From contig CM076275.1 in assembly GCA_038380795.1 (NCBI GenBank), positions 2,296,501-2,360,500 of the forward strand: a stretch of DNA of 64,000 nucleotides. Direction: 5' to 3'. The stretch comes from Pyrocephalus nanus. Its lineage: Eukaryota; Chordata; Aves; Passeriformes; Tyrannidae. The notes beneath the pieces are model-generated. The model searched no databases. It worked only from the letters and a program-made list of their open reading frames with translations, and was not told where the DNA came from. The position numbers and the translations under genes are program-made. Shown here in pieces: positions 23,286 to 35,100 of the stretch. Positions within the stretch are counted from its first letter, which is position 1, and each line of letters begins with the position of its first letter.

Positions 23286-25368
23286 GGCACCTTCACCTGG
23301 GGAGGGAGAGGAAAGCAGAGGCATCACTTGGCGACACCGAGAGCATCATCTTCCCCGCGAAACGCATGAGTCATCTCCGCAGCACAGCCGGTGTCAGCCC
23401 GAGCCGCAGCATCCCACCCGCTGCCGGGGGGAAAACCAGCCAAAACGAGCCCCAAAACAGCGCCTTTGGCTTCCCGGCAGCGCCCGGCCCCTTCTGCCTC
23501 CCTCCCTCCCCCCGCCACCACCAGCTCTGCTCGGCAGGACGATGCCTTGCACAACGCTGGGGTTTTTTTTTTCGCGGTCGATCTGGGCCAGCTGGCCCTG
23601 GGAACACAAAGCGGGGCTGATCTCGCCCTCCCTGACGCAGCTCCCAGGGTGGTTTGTGCGGGGTTTGATGCCGTGGAGAGGGGCTTTGATCCAGCGGAGC
23701 TTCCCCTCCCTGCTGAGCACCTTCCCAGCCCAGCAGTGAGGACAGCGACAGGGATGGGGAGGGACAGGGATGAGGACATGGACACCCCGGGCATGCCAGG
23801 ATGCCCAGCACTGTTCCAGCATGAGGACCAGCAGCTCCCCTGTGCTCTGTGTGAGCAGTGCTCTTTGCTCAATTATGATGTTACCACAATAATTTTGCAT
23901 CTTCTCGAGTCCAGTTTGATGGCAAAGTGTGGCTCCAGGCCCACGGGCAGGTGATCCCAGTGCAGAACACACCAGATCCATCACAGCTCCTCCAAATGAC
24001 ACTGAGCTGTCCCCAGGTGCCTGTCCTGGTGACTCCCCACCCTGCGAGCTGCTGAGTGGGAGCTAGGCTGGACCTGGCAAAATAAATTCATAAATCAACA
24101 AAACCTTCATGAAAAAGCAATACTCAGCCTGCTGTGTGCAGTGTTTGGCCCAGCCCACTCCAGCTCTCCCAGACCTGCCACCACTGGGAGGGACAGCAGA
24201 GGTGACCCAGGGTGACACGGCTGTGCGTGGAGGAGCAGTTTTGTGGTAGCAGCACGTGGGAATTGCTCTTTCCTGCAGGAATACGAGGCCCCAGCAAGGT
24301 CACTGGCAAAGGTCCTGATGCTGAACACCCCACTTTGTGCATGTTCCAGCCTGGGCACTGCTGCCTCCGGGCAGGCATCCCGGGGCCGGGGAAAGCGTTT
24401 TTTGGGAAGTGCAGCGCCATTGGGCTGGTTTGAGCTGCCACGTGGATCACACTGAGTGCCTGCAAAGCAATTCCATCTCCTGGGATAGCCTGGGAGCAGC
24501 TGAGGAAACTGTCCCGCTGCCCTGTGCTTGTGGAAGGGCAGCTCTGCCTTTGGCCCGTTCAGTGAGCTCCACAGGAACCACAATTTCATCAAACAATCCA
24601 GCAAACCACGGGGGGAGGGTGGGGAGAGGCTGAAATCCATGAGCTCTTGTCAGGTACAAACCCTGCCTGGCAGCACAGCAGCTACTTCCCATGTGGTTAA
24701 CACAGGGAAATGGTGAAAATAAACAAAAAGCAGCATTTGCTGCCGAGATGGAGCAGAATTCACCCGATGCAGACAGAGCCCCTGTTTCAGCTGCCCAGGA
24801 GCTGCTGCATCCCTGGCTCAGGGACAAAAAGCACTTGGAGATCTTTTTTTTGGATAAAGGCATGGGGCTGCTTAAGCCAGAGGGAAATGGGTGTTTTCAA
24901 ACAGAGCCTGAACTTCTTCTGGAAGTAATTGCAGGCATTCGGTGTGTCAGAGCAGCAGGCACAGATGGAGGCTGGGAATAACAGAGCCAGAATCAAAGAG
25001 CCCAGCCCGAGCAGGAGGGGGTTCTATTGACTGTGATGCTTAAACTGCAAATGTCCCCCCACCCACCTGCGATTCCTCTCCCTGGCTTTCCCAACACAGA
25101 TGTGAACCACGATGGGAAATGCCTTTAAAACACAAACACGGCCTAACACCTGTTCTAACGTTTCTCCTGCTGAGAGAAAAACAACCAAACTAGGCCTGAT
25201 GGCACCAAACACCACCAGAAAGCAAACCTGTGCTGAAGCTGCTGGGTCAAAGAGCATCTCCTTATGCAGCTCCCACCTTTGGGCACAGAAACTGCTCAGG
25301 CATTACAGCTGAGCATCCCCTCAATGCCAGCATCCACATTTACCTGGATTTAAAAAGGGGTTTAGTCT

Positions 25369-25500
25369 TATAAAAGTATCTTTTATAGAGGCATGTCTAT
25401 ATTGAATATCTTGCAATATCTATATAGGAATATCTATATAAATAGATATCTATAGATAGCTAGCTATATAAATACAGCTTTCATCTATAGATATTCAAGA
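25369..25500. repeat. AT-rich palindrome-dense patch
   Basis: Contains the perfect 10-bp palindrome ATCTATAGAT twice (25448-25457 and 25483-25492), TAGCTAGCTA (25457-25466), and many TATCTATA repeats. It could form hairpins or cruciforms. Confidence 0.6.
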
Positions 25501-25604
25501 TCTTGAAAAACTTGATAGATGAAAAACTGTATTCCCAGAGCTTAAGGTTGAAAAATCCAATTCCATGTGGGAAGAGAGAAAGGCATTGACTCATGTCCTG
25601 AGCT

Positions 25605-25657
25605 GGACCCTGTGATCCTTGCAGGTGCCTTCCAACTTGGAATATTCTGTGATTCTG
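25605..25657 (+). mobile_element. Short CR1 3' end remnant
   Basis: GGTGCCTTCCAACTTGGAAT followed by ATTCTGTGATTCTG matches the CR1 3' terminus, including its ATTCTGTG-type octamer repeat. Confidence 0.55.
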
Positions 25658-28600
25658 AGGGGCACCAGCCATCACCAAGGCTCAAGGCTGCTCCAGATGG
25701 GTGCTCAGGACCAGTGAGGGTGATGGAGGCTGAGGGCTCCCCCCTTCCCCTTCAGGCCAGGCAGGAGCCCAGCGAGCACAGCCAGTGCCTGGGTCATGCA
25801 CAAATTGGCATTTTCTGCTACAGCAGGTGAAGAACCACTGTTCTTACAGCTGTCTGACATGGAAATCATTCTCTGGGAATTTCCCAGAGCTGGGAAGGTA
25901 AAAAGCCAGCCAGATACAGGCAGAACACTGCAGAAGCCCAGTCCCCTGCAGGACCTCCCCTGCCTGGGCAGGACCCTCCTCCCTGACCCCCTTTCCCCCT
26001 GGAATGCCAGCACCCCCTCCCATCCCACTTGTTACTGGTTTCCAACCAAAGGCCACTGCGAAGGAGACCGAGATCACCAGCTCATTTTATGTTAGACACT
26101 AAACAGACATGAGCTGATCACTTCAACTTAATTATATCATAATTATCCCTCATATTCCTGTCATCTGGAACTGTCAACGGCAGCCTGAGCTGAGCTGCCG
26201 CTCCTCTCCAAGAGCCGTCACTCAGTGCTCCTGAGAGGTGTCAAAATAGGGGTAATTTTGCCTGCAGAGCAGCTCCTGGCTGTAAACAAGTGGTCGTGCT
26301 TCACTCCAGAGCAGGGGGCTGTGAGGATGGAAGGGTCTCACTCACCAGTGGTGTGGGATAAAGCCCAGGGGGCTCAGCAGCCTCGGTCCCCACGTCCCAG
26401 CAGTGGCACCGGCACTGCAATCCCTGTGGAATCACCTCCTTGCCTTGTGCAGGTCAGCTGTGTAAAACATGTGTGTTTAATCATGTAATTAGGACAGCAA
26501 AGTGCAAGTCAGCATGTGCTTTTCCTGACAGGATCAGGCAGGGAGGCTGAGGATGGACAGGGAGGATGCCTTTCCCTGAGGTGCAGCTGAGCACAGCAGA
26601 GAGCTGGGTGGGCTCTGTCTGTCCTGGAGGAGAGAGACAGTGAGGGGACCACGTCCTCTCTCAGCTCCTCTGCCCACCAGGCCTGATCCTGCTCCCTCCT
26701 AGCCCCAGGACATGCACAAACCCAGGCTTTCTCCTCCCCCTTTGGATGCCTCCCCTCCAGGCCATCCACCAACCCTGTGCATGCAGGCACTACTGTCACT
26801 ACCATCTCTTTTTTATCATTATTTAATCTTACAGCACCATGTACAGCTTGCAAGGTTTTATTTAGGATTGCTCTGCTGCCTGTCAGGATTCTTGTCACCT
26901 TTGTGGTTTCCAAGTGAGTCATTCCCATTGCTCCAGCAACACTCCACCAGCTACCGGGCAGGGGGGGGGAAGAATATCTTGTTCAATTAAAGCAGTGATT
27001 AATTTTTGCAGGAGAAGTATAATGACTTCTAGGGAGAGTTTCCCTTACCCCTGGCTGGTGCACCTGCCACTGAGCTTTTCTTTCTCCATGCTTTAACAAA
27101 TTCCCAGTGAATCACCCTGGGAGGGTGGCTGTGACTCACTGGACTCTTCCAAGCAAGTCCTGCCTCCCGAGGAGCCCTCTGACCTCTCAGCTCTTCCTGC
27201 AGCCAGTGTGGCTCTTGGCTGGTCCTTGTCGACACAGTTGAGTTGTTTATGTGAGCCTGGCACGAAACATGGGAAAATAAAAGGCAAACCAAAGGCAGAG
27301 TCACTGGAGTGTGCTCGGCACGTGGCACCGCTCCCCAGGACGTGCCCAGCAGTTCTAGCAGGGACCCACAACCTAAAATTAATGTGAGGAGAAAACACCA
27401 CGGTGCTGACCTTCCTTCATCTGCTCCATCCCCAGGAGAGGGTTGGGATGGGGAGGTATCAGGGCAGAGATCCCAAGGCCTGGAGATCCTGAGCACCCCT
27501 TGGAGCTGGGATTGTCATCCCCAAGGAGCAGATCGTGCTCCCTGTGCTGCTGGAACACGAGCAGCCGACCTATCCAAGCCATCCCCCTGTCCCCATGTCC
27601 TGAGCTGGCTCTCTGGGTGATCCCACCTGCAGCTGACCCCGACAGAGCCCGGCACCACCACGGCACAGAGAGGAGGAGAGACCCCCAACTGCAGGCAGAG
27701 GCTTCCAAAAGCAAATTTGAGCAGAGCTGCTTAAATTTGCACTCACAGGCTTTTCAAAAGGGAAACCTGTTAACCACAATATTCTTCCTGAGTTACTTCT
27801 CTGACAAAACTGCTGCTCTTTGCAAGGCTGTGCTGGCCCCAAAGAGGTGCCCATTTGCCCTTTCTTTCCCCCAAATTTGATTCTGCTGTTGGACTTCCCG
27901 GAGCAATTCAGGGAACAGCTGCAAAGGGAGGTTCATTCCTTGAAAATCATCCATTCCCCTCGCACCAGCTCCGCGCACCAGAGCTCTGGAGATCCTTGCA
28001 CAACTCCCCGAGCTCTTAAAAAAACCTCGATGTTGAGAGGTTAAAGATTTTAAAGCCTGCTGCCACCTATGGATGGAAGGAAAGCAGTGAGAGCAGGAAT
28101 CCTCCCGGGAGCAGCCTGACTGGAGGGAGAACTCTGGATAAATCCCGTGGCAGTGGGGATGTGCCAGCAGCCCTGGGCAGAGATCCGAGCTTTCTCCTCC
28201 TTCACACAGCCCCAAAAAAGCTCGGGACACAAAGGGTTGAGGGAGGACGTCGGGAAATTCGCTCCCCATCATGTGAGTACATGCAGTACAAGGGAGGAAA
28301 TAAGCCTGGTTTTTGGCTTGCTGGATCAATCCGATTATGGTGTTTCCATTGACAGCCCGTGGCTTGCCCTCCCCTTCACCTAATTGTTCTGACGTAATTA
28401 AATCCTTCAAAAAAACCAACAAAAAATGGTGCATATTTGCATTCAGATTGCTAAGGTGATAATTTCTGCAGGAATACTTCACAGAATACCTGAAATGGGT
28501 ATTTGTGGGGCCATGGAAGCTGCAGGGCAGCACATTCCACCCTCACTGGAGGAAACAGAGATATCTACACTACAGATAATGTTATAGATAATAACAGGTC

Positions 28601-29020
28601 TGTAATATGACTGTTATTTTTATGGCATCTTAGAGCACCTAGCAGAGCTCTTGGCTCATGAAGGGGCTCTTTGGTCCATGGCAGGGGACACCTCCCATTC
28701 CCAGAGCATCCTGCCAGACCTCACAGGGGGCCAGGCTGAGATATATATGAGATGCTGTTTAATACCTCATGCTTGTGCTCACAGTATCCACTGTTTTTTG
28801 CTCTGGTTATCCACCTGCACCCTCTGGAAGTGGAAAGTCAGCTGAAAACAGGCACAACTCAGTCCCCTGATCTCAGGCATCCACCACCTTTCCCCTTTAG
28901 AAAAAGATATAATACTTTCAACACAGGGTTAAAGATGCCCTATTGTTTTATTCCTTTTTTTTTTTTCCCCTTTTTTAATAATTTCATCAGCTTCTTGAAA
29001 AACCTGTTTTTCTTTTATCC

Positions 29021-29536
29021 TGAGTCATTTCGCATGAAGAAACTATTGTTCTAAACTGTGACTCATCAGTTTGCATCACCACTTTCCAAACCCCAGGGGG
29101 CACATGGGCTTCGAAGCAGGGAATGGCAGCCAACCCTAATTTACCAATAAATAGGCACTTCATTTCTGCATTGACTCATCCCTGGTTAAGCCTGGGTTTG
29201 TTCCTACTTCCAAGGGTGAACCTGGAGTGATCGTTCCATTTGATTTTTTAATCATCTCTTATGAAGAGCATTCACATGGCCCCTGCCTTACTGACAATCT
29301 GCTGTTTAAATACAAACACTTGGAAGGGGAGGCAAGTATATCCAAATGATAGAACTCAAATACCTGGAAATATCAAGTTTCCAGAAACTGCCACGAGGCA
29401 GGAAAAGCAACTGTTGGTTACTGAGACATCTCTCATTTATTGGGATTCACGGGGGAAAGGAGGCTACCATCCAAATTATCCCCTTTATTGAAGCTCTCAC
29501 ACACATCCCAACTGCATCTGCTTGAAATCTGAGTCA
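29021..29536. promoter_or_regulatory. Cluster of AP-1 consensus sites, possible enhancer
   Basis: TGA(C/G)TCA occurs exactly at 29021-29027, 29059-29065, 29172-29178 and 29530-29536. Three lie within 158 bp. No gene start is visible next to them. Enhancer function is inference only. Confidence 0.3.
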
Positions 29537-30202
29537 GAGGAGCTCCTTTGGAGCTGGAATCCCCCCCGTGAGTCGGAGATGCATCATCCCTGTCCGGGGA
29601 ATGCAGGGCCAGCAGCACGGGAGGGATGAGCAAATTTTTGCAGGAGCAAAAACTGGGCCTTGAGAGTTTAAAGGTGCAAAATGACAGGCTTGATCCTGCT
29701 TTTCTTACGCACCAGGACCTGGGGGGACGAGCTGGATTTGGGGCTTGAGGGTTTTCTCTGGCCCTGGTGCAGCAGGAACATGCCAGGAACGTGATGGGTT
29801 CCCATCAGGCACAGCTTTCTACTGAGGACCTTCCCAGGGCTGGAGAATTCTGGTGGGGGAAAGCTGCTCTTTCCACTTCACCTCATTTTTCACTCTTAGC
29901 ATAAAAAGCCCACACATTTTCCAGAGGTCAGGACTGGGAACAGGTTATTCCCTAGGGAGGTGCAGAAATAGGGGCTAAAGGGATCAGGGTTGCCACACGT
30001 GCCCCAGAGGCTGCATTACACAGCAGGGAGGTGAAGGCACGTGCTGCTCCAGCAATTTGGGAGATTGTTGTGTGTGAATGGAGGGCCAACATCTGCTTCT
30101 GAAGGGACTCTGCTCAGGCACTCGCTGCAAATGAGGTGGGAGTTTGATTGCCTGCCCTGCAAAATGAGAAAATCAGGAATTAAGTAAATAAAAGGGACAC
30201 AG

Positions 30203-30657
30203 ATCTGTTGGAGCGAGTCCAGAGGAGGCCACAAAGATGCTCTGAGGGCTGGAGCCCCTCTGCTCTGGAGCCAGGCTGGGAGAGCTGGGGGGTTCACCTG
30301 GAGAAGGATCCAGGGAGACCTGAGAGCCCCTTCCAGGGCCTTAAGGGGCTCCAGGAGAGCTGGAGAGAGACTGGGGACAAGGGCTGGAGGGACAGGACAC
30401 GGAATGGCTTCCCACTGCCAGAGGGCAGGGATATATTGGATATTACGGATAAATTCTTCCCTCAGGGTGGGGAGGCCCTGGCACAGGTTGGGCAGAGAAG
30501 CTGTGGCTGCTCCTGGATCCCTGGAAGTGTCCAAGGCCAGGTTGGACAGGGCTTGGAGCAGCCTGGGCTGGTGGAAGATGTCCCTGCCCATGGCAGGGTT
30601 GGAATGAGCTGAGTTTTAAATTCCCTTCCAACCCAAACCACTCTGGGATTCTATGAA
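30203..30657 (+). mobile_element. CR1 LINE 3' fragment, plus orientation, about 455 bp
   Basis: Begins at TGTTGGAGCGAGTCCAGAGG and continues through GAGGCCACAAAGATGCTC, AAATTCTTCCCTCAGGGTGG and CCTGGAAGTGTCCAAGGCCA. It ends with CTTCCAACCCAAACCACTC and GGGATTCTATGA, the canonical CR1 end. This is the longest CR1 copy in the window; the open frames over it are pieces of the element's 3' region. Confidence 0.92.
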
Positions 30658-32687
30658 ACCCAGGATCCCACTGGTCTTTTTCCCCCCCTGGTTTTGCCCT
30701 CCCTCCTTGCATGACTTTTTCCCCCAGTTCCCAGGACAGGCTCTGGTTTTCCTCCCACCTGCCAGGACTCACCTGCCTGCTCAGGCAGGCTGTGCTTGTC
30801 CCAGCAAGCTCCTGCCCAGTCAACCTGCCCAGTGCCCACTCCTCCCCCTCTGGCAACGGGCTGGATCCCAAGAGCTGCCTGAGCCTCCCTCCTGCACTGA
30901 GCAACCTGAACGTGGATGCTGCAGAGGAGATGCCTTCGTAGGGCAGAACTGAAAATTGGGGCAGGAATTCAGCATTTGGGGTGGGGAACATCACTGACCT
31001 TTGCACCTGGGATGCTCAGAGCTGGGGCTGATGCAGGGCAGAGGTGCCAGGGATGGTCCCAGTGCAGGTGGGACACATCTCCTGGACGAGCAGGGAAGGG
31101 CATGGCCGAGGCAGGGTCTGGCAAAGGGCTCGGGGCAGAATCAGCTCCTTCCCCACCACAGCCTTGAACCGTGCAGGGGGTCACTGGAACCATCTCAGGA
31201 GTGCAAAGCCAAAGTATCCATGACCCATTTCCCTCACATCTTCTTGTCCTTGTTTTGCAGCCTTGAGACAAACACTTTTTTTTTTTTTTTAAATTTTGCA
31301 GAAAGGATCCAATCCTCAGCCACACACCAGTTTTACAAAGAATTTATTTCAAATCTGGAAGGTACAAAAGAAAACTTGTTTCTTGGTGATTTTTTTTCTT
31401 CCCAGATGTTGTCTCTGTGAAGTGCTCTGATGCCCACAAGGTAAGATATTATTACAGAAACTCACAACACTCTCCCTCTTACCTGGTGACATCCTGGGTG
31501 TTTTTTTGCAATATTCCTTGAACCTGCTTTCCTTTCACTACACATCTTCCAGCAGCACAACGTTCTGCAGTGACTTCAAATTCACTTTGTACTCCCAGAG
31601 AGGTGCAAGCCCAGTGAGAGTTGACCAGGTCAGCCAAGGACTTGCCCAGCCCCATCTCCACGGCCTGTATTTCATAATTTCATGTTTACTGAGACAGAAA
31701 TAGACTCATCCCCAGTCACATGAGTGAGGATCTGTTACACATTCTTCTCTGCAGTCGGACTTGCAGCAGCTCTGTTAACTTCAACCAACCACAGAGACTG
31801 TAACTTTTTGGGTTTTTCCTCCTTTCTCCCCAAATAATAATGGCAAACAACACGTGTAAGCCTTGTACTAATTCTCTCTTGCATTCTGCTGACAACAGCT
31901 CTGAAAACACAAGCAGAATTTCTTCTTTGATAGAGGCCTCTTTGCAAATTTATTCCCCAGAATTTTAAGCATCAGAGTGTTGGAAAAAAGCTCCCTCCAA
32001 ACCAGCCTGGGACAAACAGAATCATATTGTTTTTTAAACTTGGGAGGCAATTCAAAATACAGACAAGGAAACAAAAGGCTGTTACAGAAGTGGTAAGAGC
32101 ACACAGGAGGGCTAGAGGGGGACTGAAAAAAAAATACTATAAATCAAAACGAAGTTCTCTTTACAGACGAATTTGCAGGCACAAATGTCAAATCATCATA
32201 ACTTTCTTATGGGGATGTTCACTGGAGCTCCTCAGAGCCAGCTGTCAGAGCAGTGAGTCAGAGCAAGTGGATGGGACACACTCCCTAAAAACACACTCAA
32301 ATAAACCTCTCATTTTGTAGGAACATCCAGACTTCTTTACACCAATGCTAGAAGTGTCTCTGATGCCAGAAACAAAACAGAAGCTCTAAAAAAGGGAAAA
32401 TACATTCCCAGCTCTGCCTCTTGTTCTGCTTAACTGCTGTTTGTCCAGGCAGCACCGAGCTCCAGCTGCTCTCCTGGAGCTCCACATCTGAATTTCTCCC
32501 ACACTATCTCCTGTATTTAATTATTTGCCAGTAAAGCCAGAGCTTTTAATTTTCTGTACTGCAAACTCCTGATTTTTTTATCCTTTCAAACCTACTATGA
32601 GCAGAGAATTTCACTAAATGTCCTCTGCAACTTCATTCTAATGCGTCTCAGTAACAATATTTTGCAGAGGTTCATATTAAACCTCTT

Positions 32688-32750
32688 GTGTGTGTATATA
32701 TATGTATACATATATATTTACATACTGTAGATATATTACAAACACACACA
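32688..32750. repeat. TG/TA/CA alternating patch with 22-bp perfect palindrome
   Basis: A TGTGTG run passes into TATATA, and 32696-32717 is a perfect 22-bp palindrome centred on GTATAC. An ACACACACA run at 32742-32750 is complementary to the left TGTGTG. Confidence 0.8.
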
Positions 32751-32792
32751 GCAAGGAACAGAAGAGTTAAGTGTCAGATAAAGGAGTCCTCT

Positions 32793-32858
32793 AAAAATCT
32801 AACCAAGCAACATAAATTCTTATTTGCCTGTGCCAAAAACAGGCATTTGGACCCAACA
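32793..32858. repeat. 66-bp dispersed direct repeat, copy 1
   Basis: Starts AAAAATCTAACCAAGCAACA and ends TTTGGACCCAACA. It differs from the copy at 33548-33613 at one position only. Flanks are unrelated. It contains TGCCTGT and ACAGGCA, which can pair as a 7-bp stem. Confidence 0.95.
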
Positions 32859-33547
32859 GTTTCAATTTATTTGAGCCTAAACCCAAATCTGCCCTAAGAA
32901 TGCAGAGAGGAAACAACATTTGAGCCCTGGGGCTGGAACCAAGAGCTTGGGCTGAACTCAGAATCCATCTCTGAGTGCCAGTGGGCACGAGAGAGCCTGA
33001 AATATGGTTTAATTTTTGCAGCTCGTGCTTATGATCCGGTCAGAAGTCAAGTGTGTTCCACAAGTGAGCTCAGCTCTGTCCTTGGGGACAGTGGACCAAG
33101 AACCAGCAGTTTGCAGTGACTCAGCCAAGCCCAGCTCAGCTGTAGGACACGGGACAGATTTCAAAATACCACCAGAGTGTGCACAGGCTGACTGAAACCC
33201 AGCTCCTCTCACCACCTGAGTGCTCCATCCCCTCTGCCCTCACAAGCAGCAGTGTTTGCACACCCCGGGGTCAGCTCACACACGAGCTGAGCACACTCAG
33301 CAGTGTTAGGAGCCTGCTCTGAACTGCTTTCCCTCTTCACCTCCCTGGCAAGGGGACATTTGCCAACCCACCTGATTTTTCCCTTCCTCCACTGCACAGT
33401 GGGAGCTTGGTCCAATATTTCCTGGAGATGCTCACAGGACCTGCCCCATGTGCCCAGCACGGAGCCCCTGCCCACCAGCAAAGCTTTTGGCTTTCACCAA
33501 ACCTTCAGCAAACCACTCTGACAGTGAAGTACCACCCTTTGGGGGGG

Positions 33548-33613
33548 AAAAATCTAACCAAGCAACATAAATTCTTATTTGCCTGTGCCAAAACCAGGCA
33601 TTTGGACCCAACA
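33548..33613. repeat. 66-bp dispersed direct repeat, copy 2
   Basis: Same 66 bp as 32793-32858 with a single A to C change, which shortens the internal stem to TGCCTG/CAGGCA. The separation between copies is 755 bp start to start. Confidence 0.95.
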
Positions 33614-35100
33614 CTCAAAGTATGCCTTTACATTCTCCTTCAGTGAGGAGAGTGTTCATTAGCACACTTTTAGGAAGGAGAATTCAGGACTACAAGTGGA
33701 CCCAAGTCTACACATTCCAAGTTTTTTGTGCTGTTTTTTATCTCCTAAATCTTGTCACAGCTGGGTGCAGCAGCACAAGTGGCTCATGCTTGGAGTGGCT
33801 GTGGTGCCACAAACACCGAGGAGGTGACCCAAAACCCCACAGATTTACACAGAGTTCATGCAGGATCTCCAGCAGTTTGCAGGTGAGGGAGGCTTCAGTC
33901 ATCCCACTGGGACAGGGGCAGACAGTGCATCATTCCCCTGTAAGGTCAGGTCCTTCCACCTCATTTCAGAATTGCAACAAAGGAAATGTCATTTTGTCCG
34001 TGCTCAAAGAGCATTCCAGGTAGGGGATTTGCTTCCATGAACAAAAATCCAGCAAAACCCAGAATAAATTACTATTATTATACCCACCTTAGATCCCAGC
34101 TCACTACTAGACTATGTACTTTTCCCCTGGTTTTGATAATTTCACAAGAACTCCTCGTTTAAAACTCCTTTTCTGCAAATTCCAAGCAACATTTTATTTT
34201 CTATTTCCCACATTTGTATTTCCAGCCCGGGCTGGGATAACATAACAACAAACACATGTCAAAGGAGACGCTGATCTTTAGCTTCTCTTCTGCAGTTTAT
34301 TGTATAAATTAACACTTTGAGACACTGAGAGCACTCACATTTCCAAACAGAAATCAGTTCCACACAGATACTGGTGCAGAGAGTGGTTTATCTCAGGGTG
34401 AGGTGGCAGCCAGTGGATGAGGCTGTTTTAGGGTAACTCCTCAGTCCATAACCAACATTTGTGTGACCTAAATCTGAGCACGGTGCAGCCAACAGAAATA
34501 CTGGACTTTGGTTGGCAACAACCAAATATTTGGACAGTACAAACAAGAGAAGGACAATTCGACCTCAAGCAGAGCTGTGAATTCACTGGGCTTGGAGACC
34601 ACCTCCTGAACTGACATTATTATAAATAAATATTATAAATAAACAGGTGCCAAATGTTCTGTTTGGTGCTCAGTTGCAATCATCAAAACACAAGGAAGCT
34701 CCTGTGCAGGCAGGTATTGTACTCCAGTGAATGCCACAGGTCACCTTTGGCACATCACACACAGGACCCAAACACAGAAATAATAATGCAATAATCTTGA
34801 TCTGGCAAGAGGATAAATGAGGAAACTTGGAGATCCTTCCCTTCTCCAATGCCAATAATTGCTGAAAAATTTATTAAACCAAGACTGAAATACAGCAATC
34901 ACCTCTCAGTTATACAGTACATACTAAACCCCAATTTTAATTAAATCCAAGCAAAATAAATCTTATTCAACCCAGAGATGCCAGCAGCTGGGGTGACTGC
35001 AGTGAAATACAGGCCACTGTCACAAGGAGTTATTAGGATCTTAGAAATCTGCATTCATTTCTCTTAAAGAACTGTTGTAATGTAAAAACAAAATGAGACA

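Larger units (their letters stand above)
18815..31000. other. Intergenic region between JADE2 and SAR1B
   Basis: No gene recognised. It holds CR1 fragments (near 19.35, 23.0, 25.6 and 30.2 kb), a TATA-box patch near 22.77 kb, a GC-rich patch at about 23.3-23.7 kb, an AT-rich palindromic patch at 25.37-25.50 kb and an AP-1 site cluster at 29.0-29.5 kb. Open frames up to about 250 codons overlap CR1 or GC-rich DNA, occur on both strands and show no family resemblance. Confidence 0.65.
31001..35100. other. Intergenic or distal SAR1B 3' UTR sequence
   Basis: AT-rich DNA without recognisable genes. On the minus strand several AATAAA hexamers occur (for example the complement of 34296-34301), so an extended SAR1B 3' UTR could reach into it. 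It contains both copies of a 66-bp direct repeat and a TG/TA palindromic patch at 32688-32750, listed separately. Confidence 0.5.

Noticed and set aside
22978..23739. 253-codon frame on the plus strand
   Set aside because: Its first half is antisense CR1 sequence and the remainder is GC-rich DNA with overlapping frames. No protein family resemblance.
30016..30612. Frames of 134-191 codons over 30.0-30.6 kb
   Set aside because: They cover a CR1 LINE 3' fragment, which explains them.
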